64,000 bases of DNA, taken from JBBAEA01 sp041656175. Its GTDB lineage: Bacteria > Myxococcota_A > Bradymonadia > UBA4248. Each line of letters begins with the position of its first letter. Within the stretch, counting starts at the first letter, position 1. Of this stretch, positions 1-8,023 are shown piece after piece. The notes beneath the pieces were generated by a model. It did no database searches, had not been told where the DNA came from, and saw only the letters and a program-made list of their open reading frames with translations. Made by a program: the position numbers and the translations under genes. The stretch lies in the NCBI GenBank assembly GCA_041656175.1, contig JBBAEA010000002.1:5364-69363 (forward strand), read 5' to 3'.

Positions 1-636
1 GTCCACCTCATCGACTATCGCATACGCCAAATCGCGCTGCACATAGTCCTCAATCCGAAACTTCATATTATCGCGCAGATAATCAAAGCCAAACTCATTA
101 TTCGTACCGTAAGTAATATCCGACGCATACGATTTATGCCTATCGGCGTTGGGCATATCGGTCAAAATCTTACCCACCGAAAGCCCCAGAAACTTATAAA
201 TTTTCCCCATCCAGTCCGCGTCTCGGTCGGCTAAATAATCGTTCACCGTCACAAGATGCGCCCCCCTACCCAAAAGCGCATTCAAATACAAAGGACAAGT
301 CGCCACCAGCGTCTTACCCTCACCCGTTTTCATCTCCGCAATCATCCCCCGATGCAGCACCACCCCACCAATCATCTGCACATCATAATGCCGCATCTCC
401 AGCACACGCTTACTCGCCTCACGCACCACCGCAAACGCTTCCGGAATCAGACTATCTAACGGCTCTCCATTAGCTAAACGCTCCTTAAAAACCGGCGTTT
501 TCCCCTTCAGCTCATCATCACTTAGCGCCGAAATCTCACTCTCCCACGCATTGATTTGAACCACTAGTGGCTGAATCTTACGCATCATTCGCTGATGACT
601 CGTACCAAAAATTCGCTTAATTAAACCGCCAAACAT
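1..636 (-). CDS. secA: Preprotein translocase ATPase SecA, N-terminal 212 residues (gene runs off the window)
   Basis: SecA is the motor ATPase that pushes unfolded preproteins through SecYEG. The visible part starts [11 protein letters not shown] and contains the nucleotide-binding signature [12 protein letters not shown], then [32 protein letters not shown] and, at the window edge, AIVDEVD, all hallmark SecA DEAD-motor motifs in the expected order. The ATG at 636 gives the usual SecA N-terminus. The remaining three quarters of the gene lies beyond position 1. Upstream of the start is a hairpin repeat element (774-922). The plus strand of this gene is unusually C-rich. Confidence 0.97.
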   Translation of the reverse strand, partial: MFGGLIKRIFGTSHQRMMRKIQPLVVQINAWESEISALSDDELKGKTPVFKERLANGEPLDSLIPEAFAVVREASKRVLEMRHYDVQMIGGVVLHRGMIAEMKTGEGKTLVATCPLYLNALLGRGAHLVTVNDYLADRDADWMGKIYKFLGLSVGKILTDMPNADRHKSYASDITYGTNNEFGFDYLRDNMKFRIEDYVQRDLAYAIVDEVD

Positions 637-773
637 GTCCTGTGCCTCATGCCTCGAAACAAAACTCAACCCTGTGCAGAGCCGAAACAAAGCTGCTAAG
701 TTATAGACACCGACTAGCCGTTGTCAAATATCTACACGCAGCTATTTGCAAAAATAAGTTAGCAAGCTCTTTT

Positions 774-922
774 GGGGGGCTCCGCCACCCCTACGCGCGG
801 GCTTCTTCGTAAAATGCACAATTCGCATAAATAAAATGCGATGTGTGAGCTCAAACCGCTCATCCATCGCATTTTATATGCTCATTGCGCCTTTTACTCA
901 GCGATCCCGCGCTACCCCCCCC
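774..922 (+). repeat. Hairpin element, copy a (family 1, forward orientation)
   Basis: About 150 bp. It begins with a G-run/C-run hairpin followed by TACGCGCGGGCTTC and ends GATCCCGCGCTACCCCCC, so the ends pair. The core carries an inner inverted repeat, AAAATGCGATG against CATCGCATTTT. It fills the 637-950 gap between secA and pyrH. The same architecture recurs at ten other sites in the window with different but still self-complementary cores. Confidence 0.85.
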
Positions 923-950
923 TTACGCGTTGCATGCTTGTCACTTCATA

Positions 951-1634
951 TTATTTCACCAAAGTCGATTTTTGCTCAGAGCTAATCACTTCGTCGAATT
1001 CACCCAAATCGTCGACGCTACAAACACGAAGCGACAATCCGTTCTCGCGACAAAGCGTCATAGCAGTGAGATCCATAACGGCGAGTTTTTGTTCTAGGAC
1101 TTCATCGAATGAAATTCGGCTAAAGCGTTTTGCGTTGGGGTTTTTATGGGGATCGCTATCGTATATTCCGTCTACTTTTGTAGCTTTTAGCAGTAAATCT
1201 GCCTTTAATTCCAGTGCCCTTAGGGCAGCAGCCGAATCTGTCGTAAAATAGGGGTTGGAAGTTCCACCAGCTACCAAAACAACCGTACCCGCCGCAAGGT
1301 AGTTCCTCGCTTTGCTAATACAGTAATCACTTGCCATGGAGGGTACAGCACTCATGGCGAGTGCATCTACTCCTGCAATGCGTAGTGCTTCAGCCAAAGC
1401 CATAGAGTTTATCACCGTGGCCATCATGCCCATTTGATCAGCATAAGAACGATCCCAAGTACTGGCGAATTTTCCACGCATAATGTTGCCACCGCCCGTA
1501 ACTATCGCCAATTCATGTCCACTTTGGTGAATTTTTTTAATAAGATTTGCAAAATGGGCTAAGGCTTCTGCATCTAGCCCAAGACCTGTTTTACCACCCA
1601 AAACCTCACCACTAAATTTGAGTAAAACACGCAT
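951..1634 (-). CDS. pyrH: Uridylate kinase (UMP kinase)
   Basis: PyrH phosphorylates UMP to UDP with ATP in pyrimidine nucleotide synthesis; it belongs to the amino-acid-kinase fold and is cytoplasmic and hexameric. The 227-residue protein starts MRVLLKFSGEVLGG (phosphate-binding Lys/Gly loop), has IVTGGGNIMRG and the PyrH-specific ADQMGMMATVINSMAL helix, and TKVDGIYDSDP near the C-terminus. Length is normal for the family (about 235-245), slightly short at the C-terminus. An AGGAAAAT Shine-Dalgarno-like run precedes the ATG. It is often next to tsf and frr, but here its neighbours are secA and a lipoprotein gene. Confidence 0.96.
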   Translation of the reverse strand: MRVLLKFSGEVLGGKTGLGLDAEALAHFANLIKKIHQSGHELAIVTGGGNIMRGKFASTWDRSYADQMGMMATVINSMALAEALRIAGVDALAMSAVPSMASDYCISKARNYLAAGTVVLVAGGTSNPYFTTDSAAALRALELKADLLLKATKVDGIYDSDPHKNPNAKRFSRISFDEVLEQKLAVMDLTAMTLCRENGLSLRVCSVDDLGEFDEVISSEQKSTLVK

Positions 1635-1681
1635 TTATATTTTCCTATTCAATCACAGCTTGGTCAAAGCCAATGCAATTT

Positions 1682-2335
1682 TTACGGCACAGTGAAAATG
1701 ACGCTAGCACCAGCTTGCCAGAGCACCGCTTTGAATACATCTTTGTTTTCATCGACTATGGAAGCATAAACGTTGACTTCAGGCAACAGCGTAATGCCAG
1801 GCGCTAGGCGCAGAGGGAGCCCTAGCATAAGACCTGTATAAAATGCAGAACTTCCCCATATTTCTGTGCGTTCATCAGTTTTTGGAACATAAATACCAAG
1901 AAACTTCGGTCCAAAGCTGATTCCGACGAAAGGATTAATATGGTATTCCATATAAACGGGAAGCTGAAAAGACAGAACGTGTGATGACGGATCATCCATG
2001 CCACCGGTACGAACCCATTGGTAGCCTGCCTCTAGCCCTAGACTTAGATCGAAATTTCCGCGTAAAAGCTGGTATTTGGCACCAATTTGGGCTCCTAAAA
2101 AATTGAGCTTTAGTCCAATATCGAAATTATCGGCAACACCGTAGCGTATGGCTGCCTCGAAGTTGGGATCTGTCGATGCACTAGTATTTTTGCCATCGCC
2201 CCCTGCGCCAGACGCGTTGATTGCCCATTGTATTTCACCTTTTTCGACAGTAGCAGGCAATTGCATTGTGCTCACTGATGCACAAGCACTGAGAAAAAAG
2301 ACAAAGAATAAGATAGGGAAGAGAATTCTTTTCAT
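1682..2335 (-). CDS. Outer-membrane-type lipoprotein of unknown function
   Basis: 217 residues. The N-terminus MKRILFPILFFVFFLSAC is a lipoprotein signal with lipobox LSAC, so Cys18 should be lipidated. The rest has alternating hydrophobic/polar strands rich in Gly and aromatics (for example IGLKLNFLGAQIGAKYQL and FVGISFGPKFLGIYV), as in small beta-barrels. It ends GASVIFTVP without a classic C-terminal Phe. I do not recognise a named family. It lies 47 bp downstream of nothing on its own strand other than the hairpin element b, and 47 bp upstream of pyrH, possibly co-transcribed with it. Confidence 0.7.
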   Translation of the reverse strand: MKRILFPILFFVFFLSACASVSTMQLPATVEKGEIQWAINASGAGGDGKNTSASTDPNFEAAIRYGVADNFDIGLKLNFLGAQIGAKYQLLRGNFDLSLGLEAGYQWVRTGGMDDPSSHVLSFQLPVYMEYHINPFVGISFGPKFLGIYVPKTDERTEIWGSSAFYTGLMLGLPLRLAPGITLLPEVNVYASIVDENKDVFKAVLWQAGASVIFTVP

Positions 2336-2391
2336 GATATAAGCTAAATGCCGTTTTATAGTAAAATCGCTTTGCGCAGTGTTCTAGAGTT

Positions 2392-2539
2392 AGGGGGGTA
2401 GCGCAAGATCACCCTCATGATCGGTGCCTGAGCGTATTTTATGCATTGGATGCGCGATATGAGCGCATACAATGCATAAAATCTAACGCGAAGCCACCGA
2501 TCATGAGGGAAGCTTGCGCGTAGGGGGGATATCCCCCCA
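2392..2539 (-). repeat. Hairpin element, copy b (family 1, reverse orientation)
   Basis: Begins GGGGGGTAGCGCAAGATCACC and ends GGGAAGCTTGCGCGTAGGGGGG followed by a small G/C hairpin: the reverse orientation, with the 'CAAGAT' arm variant. The core pairs TCATGATCGGTG with CACCGATCATGA, and ATTTTATGCATTG with CAATGCATAAAAT. It occupies the intergenic gap 2336-2591. The flank to its right is strongly G-rich on the plus strand. Confidence 0.85.
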
Positions 2540-2591
2540 CAAAAAAAAACATATACTAAATAACTGGCTCCATTGCGCAAAAAAGCTGCAA

Positions 2592-3701
2592 CTACTTGAA
2601 TTTAATAAACAATAACAGAGCTAATAAAATAACAAGCAGGAACAAAATGGCGGCAATGAGCAGTTTTAATACCTTACCGTGGGAGTTGACAGCAGATTTA
2701 CTGTGGGCCTCGCTTGGGAGATTTTGGTAGGGCGAAATGGAGAAGTTCTGGGCAGAACTCGTGGGCGGAGCAGTGTAGGGTGCGGGCGCTTGCGGAATAT
2801 TAACAGGTGGGGGAGGCGCTTGCTGCGCTTTAGCCTGTTCGGCGATGGCTTGCCTCCTAGCTAGCTCCTGCTGCTCAGCAATCGAAAGACTGGAAGGCGA
2901 TGGGTTTGCGGGAGGCATAGGACTGATGGGTGGCGTAGCGGGTGCAGGCGCTGGTGGAACTTTAGCCATTTGAGGACTGGGGTTGTAAGCAGCCCTAACT
3001 TGCGGTGCTTGGCGCGGCGGCTCGAAAGGGTGATGTGGGAGCGGTGGCTGTTCGTGGCGAATTTGCGGTTTGGGAGTGGGAACAGATACATGCGGGATAG
3101 GCGCGTTTGTGGGAGGCTGTACAGTGGATTTGGGCGACATCACGGGTGCGTGGCTTTGTGATTCGGGTACGAAATAGTCCACAACAGCCTTGATGTCAGC
3201 GGGCATTTGGTAGTTAATGACGCGGGGATCGTCAATAAAAGCGAAGTAGGACTCTGGAAATTCCTCAAACTCCATCTCCTGCCCATCGTCGCTATAAATA
3301 CGCGGCGGTTGCACAGGACGCGTTTGGCGCAGCTCTTCTGTAAAAAGTAAAACCGCTTGCTCCTCGCCTGTATCGGGGTGCGAGTAAGGCGCATAAAAGC
3401 TATGAATGAAAGCATCGGAAGCGAAATTCGCAACCATATTGGCTTGGTTCACAACAGGTGGCGAGCATTTTAGCAATATGACATGCACACCTAGCGCTAG
3501 AATCTGGTTCAACCAATTGACCCAGTCACGTACACCGCAAGAGTTAATGCGCTCAATCTCAGATAATTCAATCAGTAGCAGCCTACCTTGAATTTGTGAT
3601 AACAAATTAACGAGTAGGTTATCCTCATCTAAAATGCCTTGCAATTTTAGGTAAGTGTAACCATTTCCAGCGGTTAGTGTTGGTATAAATTTACGTTGCA
3701 T
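2592..3701 (-). CDS. STAS-domain protein with proline-rich linker and C-terminal membrane anchor
   Basis: 369 residues. Residues about 1-105 resemble a STAS (anti-sigma-factor antagonist) fold: LLLIELSEIERINSCGVRDW matches the beta-strand followed by the Ser-containing loop that is phosphorylated in SpoIIAA-type proteins, then VHVILLKCSPPVV. Residues about 190-335 are low-complexity Pro/Ala/Gln, probably disordered. The final 25 residues (LLIAAILFLLVILLALLLF) form a transmembrane tail anchor, so the STAS domain would face the cytoplasm. No partner kinase or phosphatase is adjacent. It probably relays a signal by binding partners; the specific role is unknown. The coding strand is C-rich, unlike most neighbours. 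Confidence 0.65.
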   Translation of the reverse strand: MQRKFIPTLTAGNGYTYLKLQGILDEDNLLVNLLSQIQGRLLLIELSEIERINSCGVRDWVNWLNQILALGVHVILLKCSPPVVNQANMVANFASDAFIHSFYAPYSHPDTGEEQAVLLFTEELRQTRPVQPPRIYSDDGQEMEFEEFPESYFAFIDDPRVINYQMPADIKAVVDYFVPESQSHAPVMSPKSTVQPPTNAPIPHVSVPTPKPQIRHEQPPLPHHPFEPPRQAPQVRAAYNPSPQMAKVPPAPAPATPPISPMPPANPSPSSLSIAEQQELARRQAIAEQAKAQQAPPPPVNIPQAPAPYTAPPTSSAQNFSISPYQNLPSEAHSKSAVNSHGKVLKLLIAAILFLLVILLALLLFIKFK

Positions 3702-3795
3702 GAATAATGTCCCGCGTACATGGTCTGTGTTCGCAACATCGAAAGAGCCCCCCCCCAGCGAGTCTAACAGGAATTACGAAGTGAAGCAAAATCAA

Positions 3796-5142
3796 TTAGC
3801 GTGTGTCCAACCTCGAATTTAGCATTAAGGGTGGTTGGCCAGTAGAAATAACAACATCGCGCCACAGATCGCTCTCTGGGTCAATGACATTGCGCTCATG
3901 CACCGACATGCGTATTGGCACATGTACGTAGCGGTCGTGGATCATCGAAATGAGCAAACCGCTGCGACCGCTCATCGCGGCGTGCACAGCAGATGCCCCA
4001 AGTCGCGCGCAATAAATCGAATCGTTGGGATTTGCCTTAGAACCACGAATAATATAACTCGGATCGATATATTTTAGGTTTAAGTTGACGCCGTCTCTCT
4101 TGGCTAGCTGAATAAATTTTTCTTTTAAAAATACACCGATGTCAGAAAGTATTTTATTCCCTGATGCATCAACAAGGTTCGAGGCTTCGAGCAGTTCTTG
4201 GCCAGCGCCTTCGGCTACCAAGATAACCGCATGTTTTCTTCGCTCTAATCGTTTTTTTAGATTGATCCACAAACCGTTCTCGCCTTCAATATCGAAGGGC
4301 ACCTCGGGAATGAGGACATAGTTTACATCGTTGGAGGCGAGCGCTGTGTGTGCAGCGATAAAGCCCGATTCGCGCCCCATTACTTTGACTAGCCCTAATC
4401 CATTAATCGCCGATACTGCCTCGGTGTGCGCGGCTTGAACAGCATTGACTGCGTGAGATACAGCAGTTTCAAAACCAAACGATCGTTGTACGAAGCTTAA
4501 ATCGTTATCGATAGTTTTTGGAACCCCTACGACGGCTAATGTTCTGTTTCTGCGTTTTGCTTCCTCGTAGATGGCGAGCGCTCCTCTTTGTGTGCCATCA
4601 CCGCCGATGGTAAAGAGAATGTTGAGGTTGAGCTGTTCTATGGTATCAACGATAGCAGAGGTATCTGCGCCACCGCGTGAACTACCGAGTATGCTTCCAC
4701 CATGCTCATGAATGTAGCTAACAACATCGGGCTCAAGTCGCATGGGCTCAAAAGCATAATCGTGTAAAAAACCGTTATAACCGAAAGGAATACCTATAAT
4801 ATTTCGCACGCCGTATTGGTACCATAGCGTCATAACGATGGATCTAATCACATCATTGAGCCCGGGGCACAGACCACCGCAAGTTACGATTCCAGCACAA
4901 ACTTTTTTGGGATCAAAAAATATTCGCTCCCTTGGACCAGCTTTCTCAAGGAGTTGTTTTTGCTGAAATATTTTTGTAATTGGCTCAGCATCCAAAACCG
5001 TGTCTATGTTGTAGATGACAGCTTCATCGTCGCTTACATAGTTGGCAATCATATCGTCTAAGCGATTGGATAGGTGTAGCGGAGACATCAACTTCGCTGG
5101 GCCTAACTTGTCGATACTAAAATCCAAGTCGTGTTTGCACAT
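3796..5142 (-). CDS. pfkA: 6-phosphofructokinase, plant/protist-type ATP-dependent group
   Basis: Phosphorylates fructose 6-phosphate in glycolysis. 448 residues, longer than E. coli PfkA (320). Motifs: VTCGGLCPGLNDVIR (nucleotide loop), GYNGF, LFTIGGDGTQRGA, VVGVPKTIDNDL and VKVMGRESGFIAAHTALAS. The Gly in GGDGT predicts ATP use (PPi enzymes carry GGDD), whereas PKTIDND has the Lys typical of the long plant, protist and PPi-related clade. The combination is that of the plant/trypanosome-type ATP enzymes. The next minus-strand gene upstream ends at a good terminator (5231-5260), so pfkA probably has its own promoter between 5143 and 5230. Confidence 0.9.
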   Translation of the reverse strand: MCKHDLDFSIDKLGPAKLMSPLHLSNRLDDMIANYVSDDEAVIYNIDTVLDAEPITKIFQQKQLLEKAGPRERIFFDPKKVCAGIVTCGGLCPGLNDVIRSIVMTLWYQYGVRNIIGIPFGYNGFLHDYAFEPMRLEPDVVSYIHEHGGSILGSSRGGADTSAIVDTIEQLNLNILFTIGGDGTQRGALAIYEEAKRRNRTLAVVGVPKTIDNDLSFVQRSFGFETAVSHAVNAVQAAHTEAVSAINGLGLVKVMGRESGFIAAHTALASNDVNYVLIPEVPFDIEGENGLWINLKKRLERRKHAVILVAEGAGQELLEASNLVDASGNKILSDIGVFLKEKFIQLAKRDGVNLNLKYIDPSYIIRGSKANPNDSIYCARLGASAVHAAMSGRSGLLISMIHDRYVHVPIRMSVHERNVIDPESDLWRDVVISTGQPPLMLNSRLDTR

Positions 5143-5230
5143 TTTACTTATTATCTTTTTTTCGTGTAGAGATTTTGGCTATATTTTAGAAAACGAGTTT
5201 TATGGTAACCACAAAATACGGAATAATTAC

Positions 5231-5260
5231 AAAAAAGCCGCCAATGACGGCGGCCTTTTT
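5231..5260 (-). terminator. Rho-independent terminator of the 5274-6335 gene (could work both ways)
   Basis: GCCGCC (5237-5242) pairs with GGCGGC (5249-5254) around a 6-base loop. On the minus strand the stem is followed by a T6 run. It lies 13 bp past the stop of the minus-strand gene above. There is also a T-run on the other side. Confidence 0.85.
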
Positions 5261-5273
5261 GATTGTGCTTTTT

Positions 5274-6335
5274 TTAGAATCTAAATCCTGCACCTATACC
5301 GCCGCCATCTTCAGTAAAAACAGGAGATATGTAGAGATCTTTCGCTCCGTAAATGTCTTCGTTCTGTTCTGGTCTAATAAGGAACAGAATAACCGAAACC
5401 ACGGCAAGCACTGCACCCGACGCATACATTACATTAGCAATCATCGCAGCTTTTTCGGCATCATCGCTATATTTTTTTGCATCCAGCTGGCTAGATACAG
5501 AACCAAACGTCGCGCCACTCGCCTTATTTTCTTTAATCGCTTTCTTTACTTTGTCGTCATTTTTCTTGGCATCTAGGCCAAATTTAACACCAACACCAAT
5601 AGCACCAAGTGCTGCAACACCAATGATGATACCACTAATCATTTGCCCTAAGGGTAGGGGATTACTCTCTTCTACGCGACCAGAGCCGAGTAGCGTATCA
5701 ATAGCTGGCATTTCTTTATTAAAGAGGTTTGCCAGTGCCGATCCTAAGTCTTTTTCTTGTCTACGTAGTCTTGGTTGCGTATCGAATTGAACGAAGTTCT
5801 TATTGGAATTGGTTTTAACTTCAATCAAGTCCAGCGTAATTCGCGGTCGAGAGGGTTCGTCGTTGTAAAATCGACCAACGATGATGTAATCAGCATTATA
5901 TTCTTTGGCCATGTCGGTTAGACAGCTTGGTGTATCACCGTTGACGCAGTCAAAGCGCGTGTTGCTATCCATAGCGTTGAGATTATCGATAATAGGGAGC
6001 GCCACTACAGCGTCCATGTCGTCAAAAAGTTCCTTGGACATATGATCCACAATGGCGTCACTCAGGCTATCGAGATGCTTTTGTTCAGTGTCACCCACTG
6101 GTTCAAAAAACACCATGCTAACGGGTTTTCCGTTATTTGGCATTGTGAATTCTGGCTTTGTAGGAGCTTCAAGTTCACTGTCTTCGGTGAAGTTAAAAGT
6201 GTCCGATGCATCACTGTCCGAAAAATCGAAATCCTGGGCTACTGTTAGCGGAACAAAGGACGTACAAAAAAACGTCAGAGCCATAACGCTTAGTGCTCTT
6301 TTAAAACCATCACGCATACCAAAAGGATTCGACAT
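5274..6335 (-). CDS. Membrane-associated secreted protein of unknown function, two C-terminal TM segments
   Basis: The start at 6335 (MSNPFGMRDGFKRA) is chosen because GGAGG lies just upstream; an in-frame ATG at 6398 lacks this. 353 residues. The N-terminus has a signal peptide-like segment (LSVMALTFFCTSFVPLTVAQ). Residues about 50-200 have a TolB/CsgG-like alternation (VSMVFFEPVGDTEQ; EYNADYIIVGRFYND), as in proteins that build a numeric score of envelope factors, but I cannot assign a family. Two hydrophobic segments follow (MISGIIIGVAALGAIGVG; SGAVLAVVSVILFLI), then a short tail. A strong terminator follows. Confidence 0.65.
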   Translation of the reverse strand: MSNPFGMRDGFKRALSVMALTFFCTSFVPLTVAQDFDFSDSDASDTFNFTEDSELEAPTKPEFTMPNNGKPVSMVFFEPVGDTEQKHLDSLSDAIVDHMSKELFDDMDAVVALPIIDNLNAMDSNTRFDCVNGDTPSCLTDMAKEYNADYIIVGRFYNDEPSRPRITLDLIEVKTNSNKNFVQFDTQPRLRRQEKDLGSALANLFNKEMPAIDTLLGSGRVEESNPLPLGQMISGIIIGVAALGAIGVGVKFGLDAKKNDDKVKKAIKENKASGATFGSVSSQLDAKKYSDDAEKAAMIANVMYASGAVLAVVSVILFLIRPEQNEDIYGAKDLYISPVFTEDGGGIGAGFRF

Positions 6336-6487
6336 GTCACCTCCAACCCTATTATTCCACATGCTCTGTATCAAATCACTCACTCTGAAACAAAACAAAA
6401 CCGTGCATTAAGCCCAATAAACCCCCAACCCTGCAACAAACTACTCCCTTTAGCTATAACTTGCAAGAAACCCAAGCTCATTTTTTC

Positions 6488-7591
6488 TTACAACTGCATT
6501 GGCATAACGATAAAGTCCATTTTTTTGTTGTCTAGATCGCGGATTAAGCTGGGATTATCGGTGTCGATAATCTCTATCGAAACGCGGTCTCCATCGATTA
6601 CTCTCAAAACTTCTTCAATGTATTTCCAGTTAAATCCAACCGTGACACCTGAGCCATCGTATTCACACTCAATGGCATCATGCACCTCGCCAGCCTCGGA
6701 ATCAAAAGCGTGAATTTCCAGCTGCCCGGGGCTAAGGCTTAAGCGTATGGTACCAACCTTGGCGGTGTAGTTGCTAGCGCGTTTTAGAACTTGACTAAAA
6801 CTCGACCTATCAACAAGTGCTTTGTGATCTAAGAATTTTGGAATAACTTTGGTAAAGTCTGGAAACTGTCCTGGAATGAGCTGTATCGATAAAGAAATTT
6901 TTGGGCTCAAAACGATCAGTCGCTCTTTTTCTATACCCAGTTTTAGCTCTCCACCTTCCATCACGCGATTAATCTCGATAAGACCTTTTCGTGGAATGAT
7001 CACACCCTTCTCTAGCGCTTCAGGAACGTCGTTAGTGACATTCATCTTGTTCTCAACCCGCGAAAGCCTGTGACCATCGGTCGATACCATTTGTACGCGA
7101 CCATCTTTGTGCAGGACGAAGAAAGCGCCGTTGAAGTCCACACGTGTTTCGTCAGTGGAGATGCTAAATATCGTTTTACTGATCATATTGGAGAGTACAG
7201 AGGCATCTATGCTTAGATTATCATCAGCGTTCATTGTCGGAAGTGATGGAAAATCATCGACGCTACTGCACATCAAGCGCCCCTTAAAACGTCCAGACTC
7301 TAAAATAGCTTGGTTACCTTCAAGGGATATGCTCAGAGGACCAGATTGCAAAGACTTCACTGTTTCAAATAGTCGTTTTGCTCCCAAAACTATCCGCCCC
7401 TCTTCTTCCACCTTAGCATCGCAAGTACTTCGTATCGCAAGATCCAAATCAGTACCCAAAACAGTGATGCTGTTCTCACGCGCCTCGATCATGCAGGAAG
7501 CCAAAATAGCTAACGTCGTTTTGCTTGAGCAAACTCCTTGGATCCTTGCTAACAACTCACTAAATGCGTCTCTGTCTATGCTGAATTTCAT
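6488..7591 (-). CDS. dnaN: DNA polymerase III beta subunit (sliding clamp)
   Basis: DnaN forms the dimeric ring that tethers the replicative polymerase to DNA. 367 residues, the standard length. Starts MKFSIDRDAFSELLARIQGV; contains ILASCMIEA, FPSLP (linker region), VSTDGHRLSR (diagnostic) and ends DFIVMPMQL, equivalent to the MPMRL terminus that lines the partner-binding groove. A CAGGATGACC ribosome-binding region precedes the ATG. It is transcribed away from the candidate replication origin at 7620-7960, the classic location of dnaN. Confidence 0.97.
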   Translation of the reverse strand: MKFSIDRDAFSELLARIQGVCSSKTTLAILASCMIEARENSITVLGTDLDLAIRSTCDAKVEEEGRIVLGAKRLFETVKSLQSGPLSISLEGNQAILESGRFKGRLMCSSVDDFPSLPTMNADDNLSIDASVLSNMISKTIFSISTDETRVDFNGAFFVLHKDGRVQMVSTDGHRLSRVENKMNVTNDVPEALEKGVIIPRKGLIEINRVMEGGELKLGIEKERLIVLSPKISLSIQLIPGQFPDFTKVIPKFLDHKALVDRSSFSQVLKRASNYTAKVGTIRLSLSPGQLEIHAFDSEAGEVHDAIECEYDGSGVTVGFNWKYIEEVLRVIDGDRVSIEIIDTDNPSLIRDLDNKKMDFIVMPMQL

Positions 7592-7619
7592 TGGTCATCC
7601 TGTTTTCTAAAAGCAAATC

Positions 7620-7960
7620 CCCCCTCACTTCATTCTATATCTAACTTATCTTTATAAGTCTATATAAGTTCGTATTAGAATTAGGCCTTGTGGATATCTG
7701 TAAAACCACGATAATTGATTGAAAATATTGAATAATTCATCCACATCACTTTCAAAATTACTGTGTATTTCCACTGCATAAGTCTGTGCACAACGACATC
7801 CCAAGTGAGTGCTCACACTTATCCACTAGCCTATCCACAGCTTATAGACAAGTTTTGCACAGATTTAAGCACAGGCAAATTTTAGACCTTTTGCTCCAGA
7901 TCTGAGTGACTAGCTTATGGCGTTTACAGTGACAAAATTGATCTCATACGATAAACTTAG
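7620..7960. other. Candidate chromosomal replication origin (oriC)
   Basis: A 430-bp noncoding gap beside dnaN with DnaA-box-like 9-mers (consensus TTATNCACA): TTGTGGATA (7688-7696, reverse), TCATCCACA (7737-7745), TTATCCACT (7819-7827) and CTATCCACA (7831-7839), plus weaker TTATAGACA (7842-7850). 7625-7680 and 7700-7740 are AT-rich. Seven consecutive genes to the left are on the minus strand and the first four to the right on the plus strand, so transcription diverges from this gap. dnaA itself is not in the window. Confidence 0.6.
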
Positions 7961-8023
7961 AGCAACAATGCTCTGTGTGGCTGTTTGGATTTGAGCCACT
8001 GAGGCAAGATTTTAGGGTGGGAG

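Noticed and set aside
841..1251. Plus-strand ORFs overlapping pyrH
   Set aside because: They are antisense readings of pyrH and of the hairpin element.
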